Below, piece after piece: positions 8,516 through 17,714 of a stretch of DNA of 64,000 nt. A model generated the notes under the pieces. It was not told the origin of the DNA. It did not search any database and saw only the letters and a list, made by a program, of their open reading frames with translations. Numbering within the stretch: the stretch's first letter is position 1; every line of letters begins with the position of its first letter. Both the position numbers and the translations under genes were made by a program. This stretch comes from JACKHO01 sp041398745 (GTDB taxonomy: Bacteria > Planctomycetota > Planctomycetia > Planctomycetales > Planctomycetaceae), in NCBI GenBank assembly GCA_041398745.1, contig JAWKUB010000004.1:682001-746000 (forward strand). Reading direction: 5' to 3'.

Positions 8516-10285
8516 CTACAACTCATTCAAGAAGTGGTAAGGCACGCTCTTCTTGAAGTTGAGCCTCTTCGCAAGCATCAGGTACTGGTCTTTGTCCTGA
8601 GGGAAACGTGTCGCCAGCGCGGCCATGTAAATGCGTTTTTCATCGACGCGGAAAGCGAGTTGCATGTAGCGCGTGGGTTCCGATGTGCCAGATGGGCTCA
8701 ACGCACTGGCCAGCACGCGTTCTTCCCGAGTGCCGCCGCCCAGCAGTTCAATGCCCAAATCCAATTGTTCCTTCGCCCCGGCCGCATCGCCAGCCTTGGT
8801 AATCGCCACATACAGGAGCAAATGCGTACTCGCCGTACGTGAACTGCCAGATTGTCCTCGCCGCTCTTCCAACTTTTCGCTGCGTCGGAGCAGACGAGCT
8901 GCCTCCGCGTAGTCTTTCTTGACGAATGCCGCATCGAACGACTCCCCTTCCAGCTTGTCGGCATATTCGTCCAAATTGCCCTGTGCGTAACTGAGCTTGG
9001 CCAGCCACGACTCTTTGAGTGAGGTCGCCAAATTCGGGGCATCAACCTGAACTTCCTGCACCAGCCGCTCAATGGCAGGGGGCACTTGTTGTAAATTATC
9101 GTCTGCCAACAGCATGTCCACTTCCTGATCCAGCAGAATGAAGTCGGTCCCCTGTTCCTGCCTTCGAACGCGTATGCGGTTTAGTGCATTCCCGATATGT
9201 CGGGACGCCAGCATGACGTCGTAATAGTTCATGTCGAATGTCAGCGAGTTGGGATCAAGTTGAATTGCCTGATTCGCGGGCTCGACGGCTTTATCAAACT
9301 CGCCGACACTCAAGTACGCGTACGCCAGCGCATTGGCAGCATGCGCAGACGGCGGGTTGGCATTGGCCGCTTTTTCAAACAGTCGTACCGATTCATCAAA
9401 GTCCTCGACAACGCGGCCCAGCAGGTACGTCAGCTCAGGGCTGTCGGGATTCGCACTGAGCAGTGCCCGGTACTCACCCACCAGGTCATGATCGGGACGA
9501 GCCGACTCACAGTGACTTTGATAGGTTCGATGCAGGTCAACGTTGATGGGCTCTTGTTTCAAATACGGTTCAACCCAGACAACGAATTCTTCGGCACTCG
9601 CCATGCCTCCCCAAAGCATCACCGCAAACTCATCATCGCGGGAAAAGGTCGCCCAGTTCCGGGCGAAGGTTTTCATTTCATCTGGTTTCAGAATTTGGTT
9701 AAGGATGACCAGAAGCTGCTGCTGCCCCACTTCTTCTCCGTCGAACAGGCCCACTCGCTTCTTCGACGCCTTGCTCCCTTCCATAGTAATTTGGTCCGGG
9801 AATTCCAGGAATTCGTAGTCAATTCCGTTGAAGACATGCACTGGTTTTCCGGTCGCAATCTCCCAATCCCCCTCCGGAAGATTGTTGACGTTCTCCCCGT
9901 ACCATATTTTCTCGAACTCAATGATGGCCGACTGGTCGGGATTCACCACAATCGTCGGACTGACAAACGGCCGGCTGAACATATTCGTCTTCACCGCTGC
10001 CTGCACTGGTGGGACTTCCGGAAACTCCTTGATGGTGAGTTCATAATCTCCTTCAGGGAGCGTGTGCTTTGCATAAGAACGTGCGGGCACCATGAGTTCG
10101 TTACCGTCAATGACCACCGTGTAAGGCGACGTCGTGCCATTGACGACAAACACATCCCGCTTGCCGCCACTCTGCCAAATCGCGAATGCATACACGACCA
10201 GCACAAACACCAGCACCACGGGAATGGCCAAATACCCTGCCCAGTTATTCCAGCCCCCTGCCCCCGTTCGTCGTCGACGCGCCAC
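8516..10285 (-). CDS. Membrane-anchored TPR protein
   Basis: 589 residues. A basic N-terminus (MARRRRTGAGG) leads into one membrane segment (about residues 15-37), so the bulk should face the periplasm. Residues about 45-130 form a beta-rich part (NGTTSPYTVVIDGNELMVP) resembling a small PEGA-like or Ig-like domain. Residues about 265-360 contain TPR pairs (DSPELTYLLGRVVEDFDESV; SAHAANALAYAYLSVGEFDK) and more helical repeats continue to the end. TPR proteins of this type act as scaffolds; no enzymatic motif is present. Confidence 0.7.
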   Translation of the reverse strand: MARRRRTGAGGWNNWAGYLAIPVVLVFVLVVYAFAIWQSGGKRDVFVVNGTTSPYTVVIDGNELMVPARSYAKHTLPEGDYELTIKEFPEVPPVQAAVKTNMFSRPFVSPTIVVNPDQSAIIEFEKIWYGENVNNLPEGDWEIATGKPVHVFNGIDYEFLEFPDQITMEGSKASKKRVGLFDGEEVGQQQLLVILNQILKPDEMKTFARNWATFSRDDEFAVMLWGGMASAEEFVVWVEPYLKQEPINVDLHRTYQSHCESARPDHDLVGEYRALLSANPDSPELTYLLGRVVEDFDESVRLFEKAANANPPSAHAANALAYAYLSVGEFDKAVEPANQAIQLDPNSLTFDMNYYDVMLASRHIGNALNRIRVRRQEQGTDFILLDQEVDMLLADDNLQQVPPAIERLVQEVQVDAPNLATSLKESWLAKLSYAQGNLDEYADKLEGESFDAAFVKKDYAEAARLLRRSEKLEERRGQSGSSRTASTHLLLYVAITKAGDAAGAKEQLDLGIELLGGGTREERVLASALSPSGTSEPTRYMQLAFRVDEKRIYMAALATRFPQDKDQYLMLAKRLNFKKSVPYHFLNEL

Positions 10286-10454
10286 GTTTGTTCTCCAGCT
10301 ATGCTGATACTCCTGCTCCGGCTATCGGGCAGCTGCCCAATTGCAACCTGAGTATAGAGTCGGGGCTCCATTCCGGGAACTTCAAACTCTCACAGTCCTG
10401 GGCGACCCTCCAACCGAGTATCTGTGAGAATTTCGAAGAGCTAGTCGCTGTTCT

Positions 10455-10874
10455 TTACGGCTCAGCCGGTGCGGGAGATTGAGGAACCCGATACACCAAC
10501 GCCATAAGGAGCCCGCCCAATGCGAACTGGATCATCAGGTAACCTGACTCGAGCGCAAACCAGGTAGGTAACGGGCTGATTTGATGCTTTGCAGCTTCTG
10601 CCAGGACATGCATGGTCCAATGATACCCTCCGAGCAATGCAGCAAATCTCATGGCACCGCGCGAAACCGACATGTTGGGGCAAACGTACGGATACAGAAT
10701 CGACAGTAGAATTCCCTGGAGCAGAATCGCGAAAAAGCCAAATAGAACAATTGGTTCTTCACGACTAAAGTAACCGAGACTGTCGTACGTTTCTTTGAAC
10801 AGCACCAAGTGCCACACATACGCAAGCGGAAACGTGACAACCAAATACGCAACTGTGCCGTAGACGATTCGCAT
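10455..10874 (-). CDS. Four-helix integral membrane protein of unknown function
   Basis: 139 residues from an ATG at 10874, chosen because GAGG lies 5 nt upstream; the frame is open 48 bp further but without a ribosome site. Four hydrophobic segments cover most of the chain, starting IVYGTVAYLVVTFPLAYVW. Between helices 1 and 2 lies the charged turn FKETYDSLGYFSREEP. No catalytic motif or family name is recognised. Confidence 0.6.
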   Translation of the reverse strand: MRIVYGTVAYLVVTFPLAYVWHLVLFKETYDSLGYFSREEPIVLFGFFAILLQGILLSILYPYVCPNMSVSRGAMRFAALLGGYHWTMHVLAEAAKHQISPLPTWFALESGYLMIQFALGGLLMALVYRVPQSPAPAEP

Positions 10875-11115
10875 TGAGGCCTCGTATCCATCAGTTTGAA
10901 CTGAGACCGTTCGGCTTACCATTCACGTAAGCAAACGCATCTCCAAAGTACCGCCAAGTATAACACAACTAACTTGCGTTTAACAAGTGATTCACGCAGT
11001 CCTACAAGATTGAAGCCTCGCAGTTGACGCTGGATTTTTGCTTCACACCTCTGCTTCGCGGCCCCCCTGCTCCCCATTGCGGTACACCCTTTCAATCCGA
11101 TCCCGATGAAGCAAC

Positions 11116-11147
11116 GTAGGCCGGACCGACCAACGGGAGTTCCGGCA
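11116..11147 (+). repeat. REP sequence flanking the RAYT gene (downstream copy)
   Basis: A 32-bp unit beginning GTAG and folding through GCCGGA / TCCGGC arms. It is an exact reverse complement of 11749-11780 as read by eye. The GTAG foot plus imperfect hairpin is the signature of REPs cut by RAYT enzymes. Confidence 0.8.
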
Positions 11148-11154
11148 TCTGGAA

Positions 11155-11709
11155 TCACTCGCCCCACTCACTTTCACTCTCCATACATGGCGGTGCTACA
11201 CCGCCCCAATTTTCTTCGTATTGTCCCGACCGTACAAATCGATGAAATGACGACCACGGCCAGTCTGCCACGCCTTGAGCGAGGTCGTGCTTGCGGGGAT
11301 TCCAGTGGATGTAATCGACGCATCGCTCAAGGTCCGATTCATCCCGGATGGTATGTTCCCAGAACCTTGGTTGCCAAACTCCACGTTCCCCTTTTGCATC
11401 CTGTGAAGCCGTGACCTTCGCTTCTGAATAGCCTGCTTGCAGCCATTGCCGTGTGAACTCCTCTTTGACTCGCTTCATTCGCATCGAATAGCGCGCGTCG
11501 CCCCCCGGAAGTTGCATAATGAGGTGCCAGTGGTCGGGCAACAGCACCGTCGCGAAGATGTCGAAGGGATGCTTTTCCCGAACCGTGCTGATGGCCGACT
11601 TTAGGAATTTGCGGGAATGGTCTTCGGTCAAGATGGGGCGTCGTCCATACGTAACGGCAGTCAGGAAATACATCCCGCCTGGGACGAACCAGCGTCGATA
11701 GTCTGACAT
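11155..11709 (-). CDS. REP-associated tyrosine transposase (RAYT, TnpA_REP)
   Basis: 184 residues from an ATG at 11709 with GAGG about 6 nt upstream; a GTG 12 nt further upstream is possible. The protein has the IS200/IS605 Y1 fold hallmarks: N-terminal RWFVPGGMYFLTAVTYGRRP, the metal-binding HUH-type block LLPDHWHLIMQLPGGD, and a late helix RCVDYIHWNPRKHDL with the nucleophile tyrosine typical of RAYTs. It is flanked by two inverted REPs at 11116-11147 and 11749-11780. RAYTs are domesticated single-copy enzymes thought to cut and spread REPs rather than move as an insertion sequence. Confidence 0.85.
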   Translation of the reverse strand: MSDYRRWFVPGGMYFLTAVTYGRRPILTEDHSRKFLKSAISTVREKHPFDIFATVLLPDHWHLIMQLPGGDARYSMRMKRVKEEFTRQWLQAGYSEAKVTASQDAKGERGVWQPRFWEHTIRDESDLERCVDYIHWNPRKHDLAQGVADWPWSSFHRFVRSGQYEENWGGVAPPCMESESEWGE

Positions 11710-11748
11710 ATCCCGCCTCACCCAAAGTTAGTCGCCCGGTTCCGTGAC

Positions 11749-11780
11749 TGCCGGAACTCCCGTTGGTCGGTCCGGCCTAC
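11749..11780 (-). repeat. REP sequence flanking the RAYT gene (upstream copy)
   Basis: Exact reverse complement of 11116-11147, lying 40 bp upstream of the RAYT start codon. The two copies form a head-to-head REP pair around the gene, as in BIMEs. Read on the minus strand it begins GTAGGCCGGACC. Confidence 0.8.
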
Positions 11781-11901
11781 ATTTGAATTCCAGAATAGGC
11801 TCTTTCAAACTCGCCACGCAACGACCGTCACGCTTCAGTCTCACTCACCCATCCGGTAGAGTGAATCATCCAATTCATCCCGGAACTTGAGGAGAGTGGT
11901 T

Positions 11902-14310
11902 GTGCGCGCTTGGTTGCTTGTTGTGCTGTTGGGCTCGGGGGCGTGGTTTGGTTCTCCGGTGCAGGCGGAAGAGGGAAGCTGGGATCCTGTTTACAACGTG
12001 TCGCCTCAGCCGTTCGTCGCCGCGACCGATCGGCTCATTCAGGCACTCGAATTTGTGGGACGACCGCTTTCGGCGGACGACATCAAAGCCATTGAGGCGG
12101 CGAAGAACAATCCCAACTCTCGCGAGGGAATGGTCGCCATTCAGAAGGTGCTTGATCCTCACTGCCTGGCGCTGGTGCATATTAACGCGGAAAGCCGTGT
12201 GAGCGCAAAAGAAGGACCAGTTGAGAAGTCGCTCATGGAACAGGGCTGGCGGTCGTACTTGATTAAAGTGCACAACGAAGCGGGCATCACACCCCGGTTG
12301 GTCGTTGAAAGCCCACAGGCGCTGCCGGTTTATCAACGAGGAAAAGGAGCGAGGCAGAAGCCGCAGCAGGAACAGGAGTTGGTCAGCGAGGCCGAAGCGC
12401 GGCAGAGGTTCCTGGATATCAGCGATTTCGATTCACAGCCACTCAAGCCACAGCTCTCGGGGCTGCTGGTGGAATACCGCGTGGTACACCTCTTCAGCCG
12501 TGATGCTGGAAAACGCGAAGCCACCTTTGCTTTCCACGTTGGTCAGGGAACACAAGACCTCGGATTCCGTGGAGAGGTTCCCATTCTGTTTGACTGTGAA
12601 CCTGCGGTTCAGGTGTTACTGGGCATTCATGATCATGACGGATCACCGACCACGGCGGCTCTTACAATTCGTGACGCGCGTGGTCGTGTGGTGCCGAATC
12701 CCGCTCGGCGACTGGCTCCCGATTTCTTCTTCCACAGCCAAATCTATCGGGCCGATGGTGAGTTTGTTTCACTCCCGCCCGGCAAGTACACGGCTCAAGT
12801 GGGCCGCGGTCCGGAGTACCTCGTCCAGACTCATGAATTCACGGTGCCTGCGGGAGTGAAGGAGCATCGTCAGACGTTTGAATTGACGCGTTGGATTCAT
12901 CCCAAAGAGCGTCGCTGGTATTCGGGTGACCATCATGTTCACGCCGCAGGATGTGCCCACTACGACAGTCCCACTGAAGGCGTCGGCCCGGAAGATATGA
13001 TGCGTCATATCCTTGGCGAAGACCTGAATGTCGGTTGTGTACTCAGTTGGGGGCCCTGCTGGTACACGCAAAAGCAGTTCTTTGAAGGCCGTACGAATGC
13101 ATTGTCGCGCGACAACTACTTAATGCGGTACGACGTCGAAGTGAGCGGTTTCCCGTCCTCGCACGCGGGGCACCTCTGTCTGCTGCGATTAACCGAGGAC
13201 GACTATCCCGGCACCACGCAAATTGAAGAATGGCCGAGTTGGACGCTGCCGGTATTGCAGTGGGGACAGGAGCAAGGGGGCGTCGTTGGTTACAGCCACA
13301 GCGGTTGGGGACTGGCTTTGCCGGACATTATGCCGAATGGTTCGCGGCAGTTTCATGGTCGTCCGTGGGGCGGAGCGCCCGAGGGATGGCAGGGACGACA
13401 CGCCGACAAACTCCCCGACTACGCCATGCCCCGCTTCGATGGCATTGGCGCCAACGAATTCATTGTCACCGGCCCACTCGGCAAATGCGATTTCATTTCC
13501 GCCGTCGACACGCCCGCCATTTGGGAACTCAACATTTGGTATCACCTGCTGAACTGCGATGTCCGTACGCGCATTAGTGGCGAGACGGACTTCCCCTGCA
13601 TTTACGGGGACAAAGTTGGCCTCGGTCGAATTTATGTCGAGCTCGATGAAAACGAAGAACTCGACTACGACCGCTGGGTCAAAGGACTGAAAGATGGTCG
13701 CAGCTATTGCGGCGACGGACTGAGTCACGTTTTCGATTTCCGCCTCGAAAACCAAGACGGTGCCGCCACGAAACTCGGTACCAAGAACGATGCCGGCGAT
13801 ATCAGTCAGGTGAACCTGGCGAGCGGCGAAGAAATGCGAGTGAAGTTCTCAGCGGCAGCACTCCTGGAAGAAACGCAGACCGATGAAACCCGCCGTATTC
13901 GTGGCCTGCGTCTTGACGACAAGCCATTCTGGCATATTGAACGCTGCCGCATTGGTGACAGTCGCGACGTGCCGGTGGAAGTTATTGTGAACGGGGAAGT
14001 TGCCCATCGCCTGCCCATGGCTGCTGACGGCAGTCTCGTGGAGTTTGACGTGCCCATCAAAATCGAAAAGTCCTCGTGGGTCGCCGTCCGGATTCTTCCC
14101 AGCGTCCATACCAATCCCATTTGGGTGAACGTGGACAATCAACCGGTGTATGCCAGCGAGAAATCCGCCGAATGGTGCCGCAAGGCGGTCGACGTTTGCT
14201 GGAACGCGAAGCAGGGAAACTTTCGACAGCCAGAACGTGCCAGTGCCAAAGCCGCCTACGATGCCGCCGCCGAGTATTACGACGCGATTTTGGAATCATT
14301 GCGGAAATAG
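11902..14310 (+). CDS. Secreted CehA/McbA-family metallohydrolase
   Basis: 802 residues. The start is taken as the GTG at 11902 because GAGGAG lies 7 nt upstream; TTG 11887 and GTG 11896 are in frame. A signal peptide ends at PVQAEE. Residues about 20-330 are an N-terminal helical and beta region. The C-terminal half is a PHP-like metallohydrolase domain opening with WYSGDHHVHAAGCAHYDSPT, whose HxH supplies metal ligands. Later blocks GYSHSGWGLALPD and ISGETDFPCIYGD supply further His/Asp ligands. Family members include carbaryl hydrolase, but planctomycete versions are mostly of unknown substrate. It probably acts in the periplasm or outside the cell. Confidence 0.8.
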   Translation: MRAWLLVVLLGSGAWFGSPVQAEEGSWDPVYNVSPQPFVAATDRLIQALEFVGRPLSADDIKAIEAAKNNPNSREGMVAIQKVLDPHCLALVHINAESRVSAKEGPVEKSLMEQGWRSYLIKVHNEAGITPRLVVESPQALPVYQRGKGARQKPQQEQELVSEAEARQRFLDISDFDSQPLKPQLSGLLVEYRVVHLFSRDAGKREATFAFHVGQGTQDLGFRGEVPILFDCEPAVQVLLGIHDHDGSPTTAALTIRDARGRVVPNPARRLAPDFFFHSQIYRADGEFVSLPPGKYTAQVGRGPEYLVQTHEFTVPAGVKEHRQTFELTRWIHPKERRWYSGDHHVHAAGCAHYDSPTEGVGPEDMMRHILGEDLNVGCVLSWGPCWYTQKQFFEGRTNALSRDNYLMRYDVEVSGFPSSHAGHLCLLRLTEDDYPGTTQIEEWPSWTLPVLQWGQEQGGVVGYSHSGWGLALPDIMPNGSRQFHGRPWGGAPEGWQGRHADKLPDYAMPRFDGIGANEFIVTGPLGKCDFISAVDTPAIWELNIWYHLLNCDVRTRISGETDFPCIYGDKVGLGRIYVELDENEELDYDRWVKGLKDGRSYCGDGLSHVFDFRLENQDGAATKLGTKNDAGDISQVNLASGEEMRVKFSAAALLEETQTDETRRIRGLRLDDKPFWHIERCRIGDSRDVPVEVIVNGEVAHRLPMAADGSLVEFDVPIKIEKSSWVAVRILPSVHTNPIWVNVDNQPVYASEKSAEWCRKAVDVCWNAKQGNFRQPERASAKAAYDAAAEYYDAILESLRK

Positions 14311-14366
14311 CGAGAGTAGTGGTTAGTTGGTAGTTGATAGGGAAAGCACTCCGGTCCTACCAACTA

Positions 14367-15941
14367 TCAACCACCTACTTCTTCTTGCGTCCAGTTTCCA
14401 TCAACGGAACGCCACATGCTGCCCGTAGGATTCTTGTCCTGCAGTGCGGGTGGCAGTCGATGTGGACGAACGTTGTCGTAGCACTGCAGCATGCCGAAGC
14501 GCTTGACGGAAGCTGGAATACCAACGGCAGTGAAGCCCGGATGCCCCGTTGACGGATACGGCCCGCCGTGGTTCATGGCAGGTGACACGGCCACGCCGGT
14601 CGGCATTTTGTCGTTGAGTAAGCGTCCCACCTTCTGACGCAGGATGGGTGCGACGGCATCATAGAGGGCGTCATCATCACCGCCCGTGTGTGAGTAAACG
14701 CAGCCAGTGAGGTTTCCTTCCAAATGACTGATAACAGCGGCCAGTTCGTCTCCGTCTTTCGCGACGACAAACAGCGACGCATTCCCGAATGCTTCCGCCT
14801 GCAATCCCGCAGGGTTCTTCAGGAACGCTTCACCTGAAACCTTCAGCAGCGTATTGCCGTAACAGCAGCGATTCGCATCGGCTGCAACATTCCCCACAAC
14901 AACCTCGGCGCCCGCGGCGACGAGTGCTTCAATGCCACTCTTCAAACTCTTCTCGACTCCTTCACCCAGCAGTGTGCCGACAGGAGCATCTGAGAACTTG
15001 CCAGCTACCGCTTTGATAAACAATTCTGTGTCGGGACCATCGACCAGCAGTACGAGTCCAGGATTTGTACAGAACTGCCCCGTACCCATGAGGCAGCTCG
15101 ACGAGAATTCTCCGGCGAGTTCTTCACCGCGTTCTTTCAGCGCTCCGGGCAGCATCAACACCGGGTTCACACTGGAGAGCTCGAGGTAGATGGGCTTGCC
15201 AGACTTGTCTGCTGCGGCTTTCAGGACAAGCCCGGTATGACGTGCACCGGTGTAGCCTGAGGCGCCAATCAGCGGATGCGAGACGAGCTTTGCACCGTCG
15301 CTGTGGCTGGTGCGGTAAATGAGTTGCACAAATCCGGGCGGCATGTCGGTCGCTGTGGCTGCTCGCTGGGCACATTCAGCGAACAACTGAGTCGTACGAG
15401 GATGTGCCGAATGCCCTTTGGCAATGACTGGGTTCCCGGCCGCGATGGCTGCCGCGAAATCACCGCCGGAAATACCGTTGAAGGCTAGCGGAAAATTGTT
15501 TGGGCCAAACACGACCACTGGACCAATTGGGCCAAACATGGACCGGATGTTCGTCGCCGTGTCGATGGTTGGTTCCGCCCAGGAACCGCTGCGGGCTGCA
15601 TTCGCCGCCTGACGCAATTGGTTGGTGGTACGTCCCATTTCCATTTTCAAGCGAGGTTCCAACGGCAGTGCCGTTTCTTCGTTGGCCGAAGCAATAATGG
15701 CCTCTGCAACTTTTTCGATTTCGTCCGCGTAGGCTTCCAGAAATGCGGCAAAGCGTTCTCCGGGCCATTGGCGAACAACTGCTGCCGCTACGGCGGCGGA
15801 CTGCACGGCTCGCGCGATTTCCTCCCACGGACTGACTGGAAACGTCAGCTCCAGCGTTGTCTTCGTGGCTGGATTGGAAGCGGAAAAACCGTCGGTGCCG
15901 ATCGAATCACACCATTCACCGTTAATGAGAACCTGTTGCAT
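14367..15941 (-). CDS. NAD(P)-dependent aldehyde dehydrogenase, ketoglutarate-semialdehyde type
   Basis: 524 residues from ATG 15941 (MQQVLINGEWCDS). The frame stays open for another 420 bp, but that extension runs through the intergenic region and has no homology-like character. The cofactor-binding segment GPVVVFGPNNFPLAFNG, the general-base Glu in LELSSVNPVLM (about residue 254) and the nucleophile Cys in GTGQFCTNPG (about residue 291) are all present. Length and the FGPNNFPLAF block match the 2,5-dioxovalerate (alpha-ketoglutarate semialdehyde) dehydrogenase branch, which ends oxidative sugar-acid routes. No sugar-acid genes are adjacent, so substrate remains inferred. Confidence 0.85.
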   Translation of the reverse strand: MQQVLINGEWCDSIGTDGFSASNPATKTTLELTFPVSPWEEIARAVQSAAVAAAVVRQWPGERFAAFLEAYADEIEKVAEAIIASANEETALPLEPRLKMEMGRTTNQLRQAANAARSGSWAEPTIDTATNIRSMFGPIGPVVVFGPNNFPLAFNGISGGDFAAAIAAGNPVIAKGHSAHPRTTQLFAECAQRAATATDMPPGFVQLIYRTSHSDGAKLVSHPLIGASGYTGARHTGLVLKAAADKSGKPIYLELSSVNPVLMLPGALKERGEELAGEFSSSCLMGTGQFCTNPGLVLLVDGPDTELFIKAVAGKFSDAPVGTLLGEGVEKSLKSGIEALVAAGAEVVVGNVAADANRCCYGNTLLKVSGEAFLKNPAGLQAEAFGNASLFVVAKDGDELAAVISHLEGNLTGCVYSHTGGDDDALYDAVAPILRQKVGRLLNDKMPTGVAVSPAMNHGGPYPSTGHPGFTAVGIPASVKRFGMLQCYDNVRPHRLPPALQDKNPTGSMWRSVDGNWTQEEVGG

Positions 15942-16265
15942 AAGAACAAACGCGTCGATTTCTGAAAGCGGAGGGCATCCCCCCGGAGGAATGTGATTTG
16001 GCCGCATCATAGCCGGTGGTCCCCCGCATGTGGACCCTGCCGGCAGCCTCCTGCGATCATCCACCGCGCTGCCCCGGAACCGCCTTAGAACTTCAACTGC
16101 CTCAAATGAATGACATCCCGGCAATCTGGCAGTATTCGAATCTTCTGCAAATCGGGATTCTGCGGCCTTTGGACTGGTCGTTGTGAGGTGAATCTGGGGC
16201 CAGAAGACGAATGCCAATTCCAGAACCTTGACGCCCCGAATATCAGGCGGTAGATTTGCCCCATC
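15942..16265. other. Intergenic region between aldehyde dehydrogenase and tRNA-Val
   Basis: No convincing gene, repeat or promoter was seen here. The frame upstream of the dehydrogenase ATG is open but lacks coding features. Confidence 0.4.
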
Positions 16266-16339
16266 GCACCCATAGCTCAGTTGGTTAGAGTGCATGCTTG
16301 ACATGCATGAGGTCGCTGGTTCGAGTCCAGCTGGGTGCA
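16266..16339 (+). tRNA. tRNA-Val (anticodon GAC)
   Basis: A complete 74-nt cloverleaf: acceptor GCACCCA pairs with TGGGTGC, the D-arm is GCTC/GAGT, the anticodon stem CATGC/GCATG encloses loop TTGACAT, and the T-arm is GCTGG/CCAGC around TTCGAGT. The anticodon is GAC, the discriminator base is A and CCA is not encoded. A strong terminator follows directly. Confidence 0.95.
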
Positions 16340-16344
16340 GTCGG

Positions 16345-16379
16345 AATGCCGCAGCCTGTTTCAAGCTGCGGCATTTTTT
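16345..16379 (+). terminator. Rho-independent terminator after tRNA-Val
   Basis: An 11-bp stem (16345-16355 with 16365-16375, core GCCGCAGC/GCTGCGGC) is followed by a T-run, starting 5 nt after the tRNA end. Confidence 0.9.
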
Positions 16380-16665
16380 GTGCGCGTCCGTTGCTGTAAA
16401 TCGCTGCAGTGAGGCAACTTAGCCTTGGCTACGCAGTTCGCACAGCAGTTGCAACGGCAACGATTGTAACTGTCCGTTGCCAAATTGAAACGACGTTGCA
16501 GAACGTCAACGTATGCGGGAATCGATTCAACTGACACATCGTGCCGTTGGGCTACGAAGTATTTCGGAATTCCTGAATATTCCGCCTCATCGTTATTTCC
16601 CGATGTGGATTTCAGTGCAGAATTCGTCGGTGTTACCGTTGTCGGGTCAACCTTCGGACTCATCC

Positions 16666-17685
16666 ATGTCTTCGCCGTCATCACAGCCACTCGTATCGGT
16701 CATTGTTCCGACGTACAATCGGGCTCTGTACATTTCTGAAGCTATCGAAAGTGCGCTGTCTCAGACGCATCCAAACGTCGAGATTCTCATTGTTGATGAC
16801 GGCTCGAAGGACAACACGCCTGAAATCGTAGCCGAGTTGGCGGCGCGTGATGCACGTGTCCGCTATTTTCGGCAGGAAAACGCAGGGGTATCTGCTGCCC
16901 GAAACAAGGCTATTCTGGAGTCGCGGGGAGACTTTATTGCGTTTCTCGACTCCGATGATGTCTGGCATCCCTGGAAAATTGAGCTTCAACTTTCTCTGTT
17001 CGCATTGAAGCCCGAACTCGGCATGGTGTGGACTGACATGGACGCCATGCGGCCGACGGGCGAGGTGTTCCACAAGAACTATCTCAAGAAAATGTATTCC
17101 GCATACACGCGCGTTTCCAACGAGACGCTGTTTGCTGAGTCGTTCGAACTGAATTTCGATGGGGCCGGACAACGTCAAACCGTCATGGCACGAACCGGAA
17201 ACATTTATCCGCATATGTTTCACGGAAATCTTGTGCATACGTCGACAGTTCTACTGAGAAAATCGTGGGCCGATGAGGTGGGACTGTTCGACACAACCAT
17301 GCGTCGCGCGGGCGAGGACTACAAGTTCCATTTGGCCACTTGTCGACTCGGCACTGTTGGCTTTCTTGACATCGCCTCGATTCTGTATCGCATTGGGATG
17401 GAAGACCAAATCACCAGTGGTGCGAACCGGCTGTACTTTGCTGAGTCGTACCTGCGGACGCTGGTGGAAGAGTTCGAAGTGGGCGGCCATTTGCTGCCGT
17501 TTTCTCAACAGGAAATCAATTCCATCCTGGCTTACGCTCACGAGTGGTACGCTCAGGAACTGGTCAAAGAAAGACAGCGAACCAAAGCGGCGTATCATGC
17601 ATGGCAGGCGATTCTCCGCCGCCGACGCATTGGCAACAACTGGAAAACGTTGCTGAAGACCATTCTCCCCATCACTGCCAAGTAG
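16666..17685 (+). CDS. Family 2 glycosyltransferase
   Basis: 339 residues from ATG 16666, chosen because the GT-A fold starts just after it (PLVSVIVPTYNRALYISEAI). Earlier in-frame ATGs at 16513 and 16603 are less likely. Donor-binding features are ILIVDDGSKDNT, ENAGVSAARNKAILESRGD and the DxD-like FLDSDDVW. The C-terminal part includes RRAGEDYKFHLATC. The enzyme would transfer a sugar from a nucleotide donor in the cytosol, for polysaccharide or glycan synthesis. It stands alone between a tRNA and a pseudogene, so the acceptor is unknown. Confidence 0.85.
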   Translation: MSSPSSQPLVSVIVPTYNRALYISEAIESALSQTHPNVEILIVDDGSKDNTPEIVAELAARDARVRYFRQENAGVSAARNKAILESRGDFIAFLDSDDVWHPWKIELQLSLFALKPELGMVWTDMDAMRPTGEVFHKNYLKKMYSAYTRVSNETLFAESFELNFDGAGQRQTVMARTGNIYPHMFHGNLVHTSTVLLRKSWADEVGLFDTTMRRAGEDYKFHLATCRLGTVGFLDIASILYRIGMEDQITSGANRLYFAESYLRTLVEEFEVGGHLLPFSQQEINSILAYAHEWYAQELVKERQRTKAAYHAWQAILRRRRIGNNWKTLLKTILPITAK

Positions 17686-17714
17686 GGAGCCGGTCGAGCC
17701 AGCGACATTCAGGG

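Noticed and set aside
9197..10351. Plus-strand open frame of 384 codons
   Set aside because: Antisense to the TPR protein, whose repeats and membrane anchor are convincing.
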